The notes beneath the pieces are model-generated. The model was not told where the DNA came from, made no database searches, and saw nothing but the letters and a program-made list of their open reading frames with translations. This document shows, piece by piece, positions 22,395 to 32,690 of a stretch of DNA of 64,000 nucleotides. The DNA comes from Darksidea phi (taxonomy: Eukaryota > Ascomycota > Dothideomycetes > Pleosporales > Lentitheciaceae). Position 1 is the first letter of the stretch, and every line of letters begins with the position of its first letter. The stretch spans positions 1-64,000 of the forward strand of contig JASJFT010000216.1 in NCBI GenBank assembly GCA_030770425.1, read 5' to 3'. The translations under genes and the position numbers were made by a program.

Positions 22395-25032
22395 CTACAT
22401 ACGACTACGATGACCTCGATACTGCAAATATTCCAACCAATGTCGCATGCCCGCAATCCAGTACTGTGTACTTCCTGGCTTTGCCAGCTTATCCAGAGAG
22501 GCGGCCTCCTTCAGAGACGCGTCCGCCAACCAGGTCTGGCCCAAACGCCTCAAAGTGTCGCAAATAGACAATACGATTATTCGAGTCGAATAGCCATTAG
22601 TTATATAAAACTTTCCAATTACTTCCATTACTCCGCTCCAATAGGATAGTACACCCTCGTTATCTGACTCGACGTAGCGTATCTTTGCCATTGTAATATA
22701 TAAGCGCAGTTTCTCAAACTTTAAGAGGCTAGGACGGGACTAGACATCTAAGTAAAGCGTTTCTACCTCTTTAAAACGTTCTTAGGCAAATAGGGCTTCC
22801 GCTAGAGATAACTCTAGAAAAGACTAGCCTAGAGAGTAGATATAATTCTAGTCTCGCCGTATAATTTCTACTCGAAGGTAGCGTTCGGCGGAAGCCGGGT
22901 TATCGAGCTCTCGTAACGTATCGGTAAGGTCGTAAGTAAAATTACGATAGTCTTCCTTAAAGATAAGAAGCCTATACTCCTCTACTATTTTCCGCGACTT
23001 CTCGAGATACGCTAGCGATTCTACGAATTCGCCTTAGAACCGTAAAAGCCTCCTAAGTATCATGTCCTTACGGAAGAGTACGATATCCTCTATTAGAGAC
23101 GGCTAATTAAGGGGACTCTAATTCTCCAGCGATCTCTTCGTACTAGAGATATCTTTAACCTAGACATAGTTCAAAGAATGTTAGATGGTCGCTTGACCTA
23201 TCGCTAAATACATCCTCTTGTCCACGGTACTCGATAGCCTGCCTTGGCTGAGATCGCCAAGACTATTAATAGCTTGGCCTATATTTCTAGTAATCCGTCC
23301 TAAAAGACTTTGTAACTATGCGATACAAGAGTGAAGGTACGAGTCCTCTAAGTCGCGCGTAGCAACTTCCGCTTAACCAATCGCGAAGCGTTTCCATACT
23401 ATATTAGGAAACCGAGATACCTCGATGAGTATAAGTACAAGGTCGGCTCTGGTATTCGCTGGCAGATCTTCGAAGCAACCTTGATATGATTCTAGAGCCT
23501 ATTTAAGGTACGGCAGAAATAGTTTAGGGTTAGGGATGCTGTACGAGTATTAGAATGAAAGATCGCATCTGTAGACCGCTTGACTTACGCAGACTCTAAG
23601 TATTTCCAAGGGATCGCTCTATACGTGACAATCACGGCCTGGCATCTCCAAAAAGAAAGTTGCTCTGCAGATAGGTTCTCGCGAACGCAACTCGCAACGG
23701 CTTCATTCAAGGTGTAGGCCTCTCCAAAGTCCGAAACGACAGACGCTGACGACTCCGGCTCCTTAAAGGCCTTGGTAAGTCTCGAGATGTCCGACAGCAG
23801 CCTGCCCAATTCTGGAACGAGACCAGCATAAATTGCATCCACCTCTTCGATCTCGCCTTGTACTGTCCAGCGTTTCCGAAGTGTGGCTCCACGGAATAGA
23901 AGATCCAAGGGAATTTTCTCAGATGTCGATAAGAAAGACAGAACGACCAACAAGATGTTGGCATCTTCTGAATGCATACCGCTCGAACCAGGAACGGCTT
24001 CGGACACAGCGGTTAGGGCCGGAGCCTTCCACATAGGCTGTGCTTCCGACACGGTACGTAAATTCCGACATATAAATGCGGCACTGGCCTTGAGGCTGCT
24101 TCGGCTGGACTGACTCACCGGCGTGGTAAGAAGGGTGTTTGAATGCGATGTGAGCGTGCGCGTCTCGTAGATGAAGGAGCGATCTACTGAGAAGAGTTAG
24201 CGTCGAAGGCAGACTGAGACTAGAGGCCGTACAGTATGTTTGTTTTAAGACTTTATCGACCAAAGGGGTGAACCGTAAAGCCTCCTGGTATATGTCCGTA
24301 TTCTCGTAGAGGTTCGCAAGGGCGGATCGATGGTCCTCGGTTGCTGCTCTCTCCTAGCTGAATGCTGATGAGTCAAGAGGTTGGCTAGAGTGCCGATCAA
24401 ACTCACGCGGATGCGGATCCCAGAAGGCAGAGGAGCCCAGTAAGCTGTTGCCGGGCGCGATTGACGATGGACGCGAATTGTTCGACAATCGCAATCCACT
24501 TCGTCCCGACGCGGAGGATATTGTAAATCCTTGTCCTGGTACCTTGAGCGAGCGGCAGCGCATTTTCGATTTCCTGCACTATCGGGTCGACAGACGTGCC
24601 TTTCTTATGTAACTGCGCGAACGCGTAGCAGCAAGTTCGCCGAAATAATTGCTGGATCTCGATCTTCTGGTCGCTTCGCTCGATAGCAAGGAAGAGCTTA
24701 ACAAAAACGCCGCTACGATTGTTTGCCTGTTGTATGTCGAGTCCACTCTCTCCAAAGACCTTTACGGCATTCTTGTAAGAGTACGTGTTTACAAGGTCGA
24801 TAGCGGAGGGGGACAATGACGGTATAATCTGCAAAGGCTGGTCTCGGGGTTGACCGGAGATCAGGCTTTTGGAGGACGAGCCGGAGAGCGTTTGTGGATG
24901 CTTTCGTGGTCGAGCCGCCGTATCGGACGCAGTCCTCTTCCTCTTTGCTTGGACCTCAGGGAACTCGATGTCTGGTGGGGTACGCGAATTGGCCTGGAAC
25001 AGGTGAGGTGCCTCGGCCCAGGTCCGCTTCAA
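22395..25032 (-). pseudogene. TPR-containing NLR-like gene, broken by RIP and frameshift
   Basis: Reading right to left, pieces of one fungal TPR/NLR-type protein appear in order. The N-terminal part (25032-24403) is basic then helical and includes TRIYNILRVGTKWIAIVEQF. A different frame then gives FWDPHPREFDRHSSQPLDSS and, through a TAG stop, ALANLYENTDIYQEALRF and a TPR-like segment. An ordered domain follows (24118-23585: ANILLVVLSFLSTSEKIPLD, LRKRWTVQGEIEEVDAIYAG, QAVIVTYRAIPWKYLES). A RIPed TPR core comes next (23580-22690), still readable as LLGRITRNIGQAINSLGDL and STVDKRMYLAIGQATI before a TAA at 23183-23181 where CAA fits. The C-terminal TPR end (22691-22395) has ICDTLRRLGQ and GSTQYWIAGMRHWLEYLQ. 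I see no intact P-loop, so the nucleotide-binding module is absent or unrecognised. Such proteins are linked to fungal self/non-self recognition; this copy is dead. Confidence 0.7.
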
Positions 25033-26134
25033 GATCTCGGTCTTACCGTAATTAGTGAGTGCTCTCTAACAATGAAAGTGAGCTACCTTACCTCAGTCTC
25101 ATCAATGGTGTGATACTGACGAGATTTTGCCACTTTTAGAGCCTATCCGATCCGTGCTAGCCTTGTACGCCGCACAAGATTCGCACAAATCTGGCTTAGT
25201 GCAATCACGGATCCACGCGACTGCTGTTTCGCAACATGTCAAAGCCAATGGCCAATCATTGACGATGCCGAAAGCCATCCAACGCATCAAGGGTTTGGTA
25301 CGCTAAGTATAAGGTTGAAATTGTGGGACTGAGCCTTATCAAGTCGGCTTGTGATATCGACATGCTCTGTTTCCGGTCTCGATCAGGTTCCAAGGGTTCT
25401 CCGTGTACGTTGGGCGGCCTTACTAAGAGGCGGATAGGACAGATGCATTACTGACGCTAGCCGATTTAGTGCGAACTTTGTACCACGCACAAGCTCTGAA
25501 CAAACCGAGTTATAGCCCCATGCAGGTCCGGGGAAGAGGTCTCGGATCCGGAACAGTTCTAGGCTCCCGAACATGTTCTCCAACATTTGCTTGCAACATC
25601 CCAATCAGAGGGTATAATGCACAGGCCCCTCCCATGAATGGATGCCTAGTTCGAGTCTGCACTTGCATACAAATCGCCTTTATCTATACGTGCGGTGACG
25701 TGCGCTAGCACCTGCGTCAAAGGAGAGAGACTGGTGATCGAACATAAATATCAGCTCATCCCATCTTATTCGACCAAGTGCCCGACTCTCAAATACCAAA
25801 CTACCTCAGCAAGTTCCACACCTTTTCCACACCTTTTCCACACCTTTTCCACCACATTCTTAGAACATGGCTCATTGCGAGATTACGCTGCTCGTCAACG
25901 CCTGCGAGTGGATCACCAAGTACCGCAGGGATGGATCGTCATACAGGACGAAAATATCGACTGCCGACGGACGGATTGCAAATGGTCGGACTACTATGTT
26001 CCACCCCAGCAGTGAAAGTGTAAGCGATGCTCGCTCCCCACTTGGCAATGCATTTTTTAACATCCCAAGACGCAGGCAGAGCGAGGCGACTAGGGAAGAC
26101 TCAACGGGAAAGGGATAGTGCTAGTACACGCTCT
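25033..26134. other. Intergenic with short frames and an 11-bp tandem repeat
   Basis: TTCCACACCTT is repeated 3.6 times at 25814-25852. Two overlapping frames at about 25867-26118 are open; one ends WIVIQDENIDCRRTDCKWSD, which looks protein-like, but the frame has no clear start because it passes through the repeat. No domain recognised; at most a remnant of a small gene. Confidence 0.4.
25814..25852 (+). repeat. 11-bp tandem repeat
   Basis: Unit TTCCACACCTT in 3.6 nearly perfect copies. Confidence 0.85.
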
Positions 26135-26881
26135 TTAATTTCCTTTTGTAAGGGCTGCTTGTATCTTGGAGAGGCTGTAGAGGTCATTGTCTCGCCTTGC
26201 GTAGTCTTCGCCGTCCAGTGTCCACCCATAAGTTCCTGCCTTCGAACCCAGTTCGTCCCCTTCTCGCTTGCAGGAGTCAAAGTCTATAATAACAGGATTA
26301 TCTCCATCCATCATGATGTTTGATGGGTTAAGATCGTTATGTACAAGTCCCAAGTCATGCATATGCCGAACACCTGCTTCAATCCCACGCAGACAATGGC
26401 TCCTGTGAAAAGGTGTCCCATCCTTTAACATCTGCGAGAAAGTTATAGAGTACTTGGTAAAGCAAAGCCCTCTTATTCTACCGTCTTTAACGACACAGCC
26501 CAGGTACTGAGCAATGTTGGGATGTGGGTGTTCTCTTAAGACCTCGCATGCTTCCACCTCTGTCAGAATCTGACTACCGTAGTCAGGTTTGTCGGAAGTA
26601 TTTTCGTAATACAGAAGGCTGGGTCGCTTCAGGTAGCACGTGGAAGGTAGAGGTTCGGGAGCTCGAGTGAATTTGGGATCAGCTAATGGCCAGACATGGT
26701 CCGCAGGGATTTGAATTGTATCCAGTCCATTGATGTTAATTTGAGGGGATCGGAAGATGGGCTGGGTTGTCCTAGCGTAGAAGTATTCGTCGTCGGTTCT
26801 TCGTAGAATGATCTTCGAATGGTCAAAAATGCCGTCGTTATCTTTCTCAATAAAGATTTGGCCTTTTTCGCAAATTTCCAT
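26135..26881 (-). CDS. Kinase-like protein with HND/DFD motifs
   Basis: A 248-aa single-exon frame, ATG start at 26881. An N-terminal ~90-residue beta-rich region precedes a compact kinase fold: a TEVEACEVLREHPHPNIAQYLG segment corresponding to the alpha-C helix and beta-4, a catalytic loop HNDLNPSNIMMD at residues 181-192 (HRD replaced by HND, Asp and Asn kept), and DFDSC at residue 200 in place of DFG. No glycine-rich loop is visible and the domain stops soon after the activation segment (AGTYGWTLDGEDYARRDNDLYSL), so the C-lobe is minimal. This layout is common in expanded fungal kinase-like families whose substrates are unknown. The catalytic Asp and both metal ligands are present, so weak activity cannot be excluded. 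Confidence 0.75.
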   Translation of the reverse strand: MEICEKGQIFIEKDNDGIFDHSKIILRRTDDEYFYARTTQPIFRSPQININGLDTIQIPADHVWPLADPKFTRAPEPLPSTCYLKRPSLLYYENTSDKPDYGSQILTEVEACEVLREHPHPNIAQYLGCVVKDGRIRGLCFTKYSITFSQMLKDGTPFHRSHCLRGIEAGVRHMHDLGLVHNDLNPSNIMMDGDNPVIIDFDSCKREGDELGSKAGTYGWTLDGEDYARRDNDLYSLSKIQAALTKGN

Positions 26882-27488
26882 TGCAGTCTAGGTGTTGAGC
26901 TATTAGTATTAAAGTCATTAAAGAGAACAAAGAGAACTACCTCGTGCAGTTGTTTGAGGCGCCGTCACGTCCGGGTCGATCTGCTATAGCGGTAGGATGT
27001 TCTGGCCGGTTTGCAGAATTTGCGCCCCACTTCTTCAGCCTGGACAATAACGACTATCACGTGCACCGTAAACCGTTCACCTAAACGGGTAAGGCGCCTG
27101 CGACTCCCACCTCACTGCAGTTCCCCATAGAGTCGCAACACTGTGCTGAGGCCCGCCAACATCCTCCCCTGCGCAGCATCGAAGCGCTCCTCCCCAGCAG
27201 TCTACCTGATATTCGGGATCCTCCTCCGCCTCCCGCCCTCCATACGCGCTTCGAAACTAGCACTTAGTTATACATGAGGAAGATAACGAGGAGAGTAACG
27301 CTTGGGCGACCCGCAGACAACGTCAGCCAGCTGACGGCTGTGTATCGCGACGATTACCGCGAGTTAGCAGGGAAGCCAGATGGTAGAGAAGCTCGCCAGA
27401 AGCCCGCCCAGAAGCCAGCCTAAGAATACCAAAGACACCACCACCCTGATAGCTAACGCAAGCCCTGCGATAAAGCTATAAAGCGTCT
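26882..27488. other. Intergenic
   Basis: GC-normal sequence without a recognisable gene. The open frame at 27081-27263 (minus) is Gly/Arg/Ser-rich and motif-free. Confidence 0.45.
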
Positions 27489-27668
27489 TCATAACGTTTC
27501 CATTGGCGCAGCAAGCCGACAAGACATTACACATTCCTCAGCAGCCCCTACATCTGCTCCCTTCTCGAGAAGCTTGGCGACTTCGACATGGCCATTGCTT
27601 GACGCGGCATTGAGTGGCGTCCATATATCGTTGTTAGCAGTCCCTACATCTGTTCCCTTCTTTGCTCT
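27489..27668 (-). pseudogene. Ankyrin-repeat gene remnant (3' end)
   Basis: The minus-strand frame ending at the TGA at 27491-27489 reads WTPLNAASSNGHVEVAKLLE followed by KGADVGAA, a clear ankyrin repeat (consensus TPLHxAAxxGHxxVxxLLLxxGAD), preceded by a partial repeat ending KKGTDVGTANND. Upstream the frame runs into sequence next to the mariner fragment that is not ankyrin-like. This is therefore the last one and a half repeats of a gene whose 5' part is missing. Confidence 0.65.
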
Positions 27669-27748
27669 ATCTATAGGTAGAGGAGATCTCTCGTTTAACA
27701 GGTAAAGCTGCTCTTATTCTTACTAATTAATGTACAGGTAACAATTCA

Positions 27749-28135
27749 GTAGGGAGAACAGTTTATATTGTCGAAGACAACGTTCCTCTACATGTGAAAG
27801 CAAAGCGCCTCTCTGCCTAAGCTCGTACACAGCATAGAGGACGAATTAATACACTTAATTGGCCTCCTAATTCACTAGACCTTAATCGGATAGAGAGAAT
27901 ATGGGATTCTATGAAGGACTTGTTTGAAGAGTTATTAGCTACTAGTCACACAAACACGCTGGCTTGCAATGTTATTAAGGATCAGTTGAAGGATGCTTGG
28001 TACAATATACCACAGGAAAAGGTGGACGCAGAGTGCCGGAGATTCTGGGAAAAGCTGGAGAAGTGCAGCTCTCAGCATGGAGATAATAATTCTATGGATA
28101 ATAGAGCAATTAAACCTTTTCTCTTGTGGTTTTGA
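27749..28135 (+). pseudogene. Tc1/mariner transposase C-terminal fragment
   Basis: One frame reads VYIVEDNVPLHVKAKRLSA, then a TAA stop, then RINTLNWPPNSLDLNRIERIWDSMK and a helical tail (DQLKDAWYNIPQEKVDAECR). The EDN-x-x-x-H block and NWPPNSxDLNxIExxWxxMK are the second and third DDE-catalytic motifs of Tc1/mariner-family (Tc1-like) transposases. The N-terminal DNA-binding half is absent and the stop suggests RIP (CAA or CAG to TAA/TAG class). It abuts the truncated ankyrin gene on the opposite strand. Confidence 0.8.
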
Positions 28136-28666
28136 CCTATACAAACATCTCTTCCTTCATGGTGTTGACTTTTTGCTCGGGTGGCAAATCGTCGAGGAAT
28201 GTCTCCGATACCTTTTGCTTGAATCCTCCAAGCTGATCTGTACTAGTTGAAATGGAGTTTTTCGGTTATCAAGGTGTCTATCTAAGCAACAAAGGAAATG
28301 ACATGTCTAAAATGTCTGTTGACATGGGTTCATCAGGAACCGGCTCTTCTTCCAGATGATGCGTTCCCGAGGCTAACGATTAAAGAATGATAACCGAGGA
28401 TGACTACGTGCAAGGCAGTAAAGTACTTGATGACGAAGTGAGAACAGCACGAAGTTCCGAGGCGATGTCGTCGCCTGCAGGATCACGGCGCAGCCGCGCT
28501 TGGCACTAGCGCCTTGGCACTACTCGCGTCTTCTCGCAGGTGTGGACCACCCTGAATACCCTTTCTCACCTCCACCTTAATTGCACAACCAACACCACCT
28601 ACCTCATTCACCCACATTTCTATCGCAAAAAAATTTCTTCCCGAGTTGGCCAATACCCGTCCAGTT
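28136..28666. other. Intergenic/promoter region of APH gene
   Basis: Flank of the transposase fragment, then CT-rich sequence from about 28555 (TCTCACCTCCACCTT, CACCTACCTCATTCACCC) that serves as a plausible promoter/leader for the gene at 28667. Confidence 0.4.
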
Positions 28667-29551
28667 ATGGCCGAAGACTGGACTCCTGTCCGCATTCCGT
28701 TCCTGAGTCCTCCATCACGTCTTCCTGCCCCCCTTCCCAAGGAAAGGGAGTTCTTGCAATCGCCCGTCGTGTTGCGCGAAGATGTGTCCCATCATCGCGT
28801 TGTTGCCGTCAGTGAACACTTCATCGTAAAGCACGGACGAGGCGTTGAGGAGATAGAGGGTCAAACTTTACTTTTCCTCGAACGATTTCCAAATGAATCC
28901 TTGACTGTGCCTCGTCTTTACGCCATGTGGCGTATGCCATCAACAGGGCATCTTTGTCTTGTGATGGAGCGCATTCAGGGCTTGGACTTGGAATCCGCCT
29001 GGCCTACACTCACAAACGACGACAAGTCTGCCATTTGCGCAAAAATTAAAATCGGCATTGATTATCTGCGCTCAATCCCCCCGCCAGGCTATTACGGTGC
29101 CGTCGGCTCTACCAAGCTCCCTCATCACTTGTTTTGGGATAAGCAAGGGAACAAAGAAATTTGCGGCCCTTTTCAGAACAACTCAGACGTCCATGCGGCT
29201 CTTGTCAAGAGATTGCGAATAATCAATACTAGAAACGTGGATCATATCACCGCCAAGGCCAAATTTTACGAGAGACATCTGGATACAATGCTTGGTGTAC
29301 ATCCCCCGGTGCTCTCGCATTCTGATCTTCAGCGCAAGAATATACTTTTCAAGAAGACGGTTGACTCGGTAGAAGTGGCTATAATCGACTGGGAAGTGGC
29401 GGGCTGGTATCCGAGCTATTGGGAGTACGCAATCAGTTTCTGCACTTTAGAGTGGAATGACGACTGGCCCCAATACTTCGAAGAGTTTGTGGAGCCTTGG
29501 CCGAAGGAGGCTTCAGCAATGCGTATGTTGTATCAAGATCTGTGGTTCTGA
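28667..29551 (+). CDS. APH-fold phosphotransferase-like protein
   Basis: A single-exon 294-aa protein; I take the ATG at 28667 (MAEDWTPVRIP), because the frame upstream has no ATG. The order is: strand HFIVKHGRG with the candidate ATP lysine (about residue 56), a following EEIEGQTLLFLE helix, the hinge CLVMERIQGLDLE, catalytic loop SHSDLQRKNILF with H218, D220 and N225, and metal-binding AIIDWEVAGWYPSYWEYA at D241. The usual HGD is HSD here, which is tolerated in many fungal members. GWYPxYWEY is typical of fungal APH-domain proteins. Substrate unknown; cytoplasmic in the absence of signals. It lies downstream of transposon debris, yet its own frame is clean. Confidence 0.85.
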   Translation: MAEDWTPVRIPFLSPPSRLPAPLPKEREFLQSPVVLREDVSHHRVVAVSEHFIVKHGRGVEEIEGQTLLFLERFPNESLTVPRLYAMWRMPSTGHLCLVMERIQGLDLESAWPTLTNDDKSAICAKIKIGIDYLRSIPPPGYYGAVGSTKLPHHLFWDKQGNKEICGPFQNNSDVHAALVKRLRIINTRNVDHITAKAKFYERHLDTMLGVHPPVLSHSDLQRKNILFKKTVDSVEVAIIDWEVAGWYPSYWEYAISFCTLEWNDDWPQYFEEFVEPWPKEASAMRMLYQDLWF

Positions 29552-29755
29552 AGTAAAGAGCGTTATATTCGATGCTATGAATGGTCGCACTTGGGCAAAC
29601 AAATAAAGGACAAAAACGCGGACAGACAAATAAAAGACAACAAAGCACGCAGAGAAAGCAAATCATAAATCGCCAAAATCAAACGGAATGACAGAACTCC
29701 CCAAGATCCCTACTAAACAACAATACCACCCAACTAGGCGGACAAGCCTTCGCAA

Positions 29756-30327
29756 TCAATCTGACCAGACATATTCCTGCGTAGCATAATTGTAATAATA
29801 GTACTTCTGTCGAGCTTCGTCCCAAGTCCACTCGCTCGTGTCGCCTTGAGTCTGCTTAGTCTCGGTGACTGACTGCTCTTGTGGTATTCCGTCGGGATAC
29901 AAAAATCCCGATTGCTGCAGTGCGGGAATGGCTCGATCCAGAACCCACTCCGTACATTTCATATACGGAGGTACGGCCTCCCCAGGCTGGTATAAGCTCC
30001 CATCCGGCTTACACTGTACCCATCTCATGGCTCTGGAGTCAAATATCCGTTGTCGAGGTGGTGCCGGGACAGAGTGCATCAGTTGAATGAGAGCCTCGTA
30101 TTGGTCTGCTTTCGGTGATAAGTGTTCGAATCCTCTGGCCTTTTCCCCACTTTATCCTCGAAACGCATCCCATTGACGTCGGCAATGGCACCAATCACGT
30201 GAAGGATACGACCATCTCCATTCGCATCAGTCTCGACGAAAAGGACATTGTGGAAACGCTCCCCAGCAGGCATCAAAGGATCCTGAAAGCCCAGCCTGTA
30301 CTCTACGCGATAAACGTTGTATGCCAT
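29756..30327 (-). CDS. Conserved fungal protein with C-terminal WW-like segment, frameshifted
   Basis: The ATG at 30327 opens MAYNVYRVEYRLGFQDPLMP and runs through a conserved-looking HVIGAIADVNGMRFEDKVGKRPEDS. Near 30115 the homologous reading moves by one base into the frame giving ADQYEALIQLMHSVPAPPRQ, RAMRWVQCKPDGSLYQPGE and PPYMKCTEWVLDRAIPAL. The C-terminus, EWTWDEARQKYYYYNYATQE then YVW, has the spacing of a WW domain (Trp, Tyr-Tyr, Trp). No GT-AG intron fits without removing conserved residues, so I read this as a one-base deletion in an A-run (CGAAAG). It could also be a sequencing error or an unrecognised intron. In related fungal proteins the function is unknown. Confidence 0.55.
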
Positions 30328-31515
30328 AGTGATACAGATTGACAGGCTCAAGATTTCAGGTATCGGCGCAAAAGTTATCCAGACAAGAAGCAGAGGGGGG
30401 GGGAAGAGATATGTATCTTTAAAAAGGTCTGGATTGGACTTGAAAATCGAAGAGAGGGAATAGATTGAACGTTCAGATATCCAGATATGTTGTTGAAGTT
30501 TGGGCATGAATGGAGATGTTCTGCTGAGCTGCGACGACCGAAGGGTGCTCTTATAGGCCGGCTCTGCAGGCTCTACCAAACTCTTTTACACAATTTTGAA
30601 ACATGGATTGAGCGTTGTTCCCGCGAGACGACCTCATTCCAAGACAAGGATAAGTTCGATCGTGCCTCTCCACCATCTAACCTATCAAAAGGCCACGACA
30701 TGATACTCAAACCGTAATCGAAACAGCACCTACCTTCCGATCCTTGAAAAACTCCTAGTTATGCCCTGAAAATAGAACAGAGTCGTTTCCAGTCCTCACG
30801 TGTTCACGTATACGCGCCGCCAATGGCGGCTATGTTGACTTTTTGCCCCTAATACATCAAGACGCATTCCTTCTCCTGCGGCACGGTACCCCGAACGCGA
30901 CAAGGCCAACTCCTTTATCAGGCAGATTACTGTTCATTTGATGGCTTCGCCACGTGCTAGACCTTGGGAGATTTTCCTGTTTCACATTGCCCCACCGTTC
31001 GCGGCGGCAATTGCGGCGGAGCAGCGAGTAGTCAGTGAAGACGGCATGGTTGAGCGAGAATAAATAATTCAATATAAGGAATTGATTGGCCTAGAATAGT
31101 CGAATTTTTCGCAGTCGGAGACCCATGTGGCCCACTTAGCCGTTTTGATATCTGAGGTTAGGAACAGGTGCCATACCTCCCCTCTTAGGTAGTAGCGGAA
31201 AACAGTGAATATTTGAAACTTGGAGAGTAAGAGCTACACGTTTGCTATTAAGCGCGCGATAGCTAAAACGCAGGGCATGGCACAAGGCATCTTCAGAGGG
31301 GCCTGGCCGGAATGGCGATGAACTTTGGACAGAGCCACCAAGTGTCCCAAGTTCGTCTAACTCGGACCCAGTATGTATAAATTTCCCCTCCTAGATGAAT
31401 GCTCCTGGTACTCAAAAGCATATCGCCCATCAAATCTCCCTTTCTTGGCCATAGTTTCGAACCGTGCAAGGTTCCAGTCTCGCTATAATCATACTCCCTA
31501 CAACTAGTCGACATC
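30328..31515. other. Intergenic
   Basis: No gene recognised. It includes a short G-run near 30391 and divergent leader sequence for the flanking genes; the open frames at 30857-31072 and 31293-31535 (minus) show no motif. Confidence 0.45.
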
Positions 31516-31852
31516 ATGGGTATATCCGATCGCATGTGTATGACTACATTGCCAGCCTCTCGACTTTCGACTAATCAAGATCCAGAGAACGCCAACTACC
31601 GTCTCTTGACATATCTTCTGCCTGTTCCCATAATTCTCTTCTACGGTGAGTTAATGTTGCCTTTAGGCTGTATCGCAACTAACGTTTCGCCCAGCCTTAC
31701 CACAGACTGGGTGTATATCAAACTCCCCAGGAATACCTAATATATTCACAATGAAGCTCCAGGATCCCCGTCGTTCTCCAGTCTCTACAGAGATACGTCA
31801 TGGTTTCGTTTATCCCGTATACCATCGTGAATTCTCTTCAGTGAGTTTATGA
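31516..31852 (+). CDS. Possible two-exon small protein (95 aa)
   Basis: Exon 1 (31516-31645) starts MGISDRMCMTTLPASRL and contains a hydrophobic stretch LLTYLLPVPIILFY (about residues 30-43). A 49-bp intron follows with GTGAGT donor, a perfect CTAAC branch site and a CCCAG acceptor. Exon 2 (31695-31852) keeps the frame and adds LPQTGCISNSPGIPNIF to a stop. The splice signals are excellent, but there is no recognised family and the hydrophobic segment is too far in to be a classic signal peptide. Treat as a candidate. Confidence 0.35.
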
Positions 31853-31973
31853 AGTTCCTTCGGTTTCCCGTTGTAGGTGTGTTGAGCTGGAGTCCCAGGC
31901 ACAGACCACCTAGGGACCACCCTTGATCAGGTATTTCCCTATTTCCTCAGTTTCACCCTATTAATCGTTGCTT

Positions 31974-32483
31974 TTAGAGAATCTCCTCATCGAACGGAGT
32001 CCTGAAGCGTTCTGTTATACAGACAGCCGTGACAGCTTTCGATTTGAACTTCTTGGCCTTCGGGTGAGCCTCAAAGTAGTCTCTCAACACCTGGCTATCG
32101 GCTAATACGCAGCCATTAGGACCCTGGGTAAAGCCTAATAAGTATATAAGCTCCCTCTATTATTTCCAGTCGTCCTTGCAGGCGTCGTATTTGCTTTTAT
32201 ACTACTATATCGTTACTAGCTAACCGTCGCCTATAGCCTCTTATACAGCGCTTAAAACAAACGGCCATACCTATTTCTTATAGCCCGAGTCGGCCCTTAT
32301 GCCCTTAACGACGACCTTCTATATTAACGTCTTAAGGAGGGCCTCCGTTATAGCCGAGCTCTATTGTATACGGCTGTGGCTACCCGGCGCCGAGGACCGT
32401 AAGGGCGAGGGCGACGATATCGATAGGCCGTCGGCTATAATAGACGCGAGCCGTTTATTACTAATAGGTGTGATTTTCGCCAT
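31974..32483 (-). pseudogene. RIPed Myb/SANT-like DNA-binding protein
   Basis: From ATG at 32483 one frame reads MAKITPISNKRLASIIADG, then a domain interrupted by about ten RIP-type stops: ITEALLKTLI, VWPFVLSAV, YKSKYDACKDDWK, REL, GFTQGPNGCVLADSQVL, DYFEAHPKAKKFKSKAVT. The Kxxx-DDWK...GF...G...DYFxAHPxAKKF pattern is that of Myb/SANT-like domains (PF12776-type), which in fungi accompany transposons or act as regulators. All stops are TAA/TAG where CAA, CAG or TGG fits; the 3' third is almost undamaged. Confidence 0.65.
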
Positions 32484-32690
32484 GTTAGCGACTTATAAAC
32501 CTAGCGTAAACGCTAACAACCCTCCTGTAAGCTACTAGCCCCTTCTGAGGTCAATCTAACGGTAATCTAAAGCTCTGTACCGAATAGGCCCTTAGTATAT
32601 AGGCTGGCCCTCTGGCCAGCCTTCTCTAATAACAATACAACAACTTTCACACCCTTCAACATCGCTCTCATCAAACACGCCGCTTCCTCG

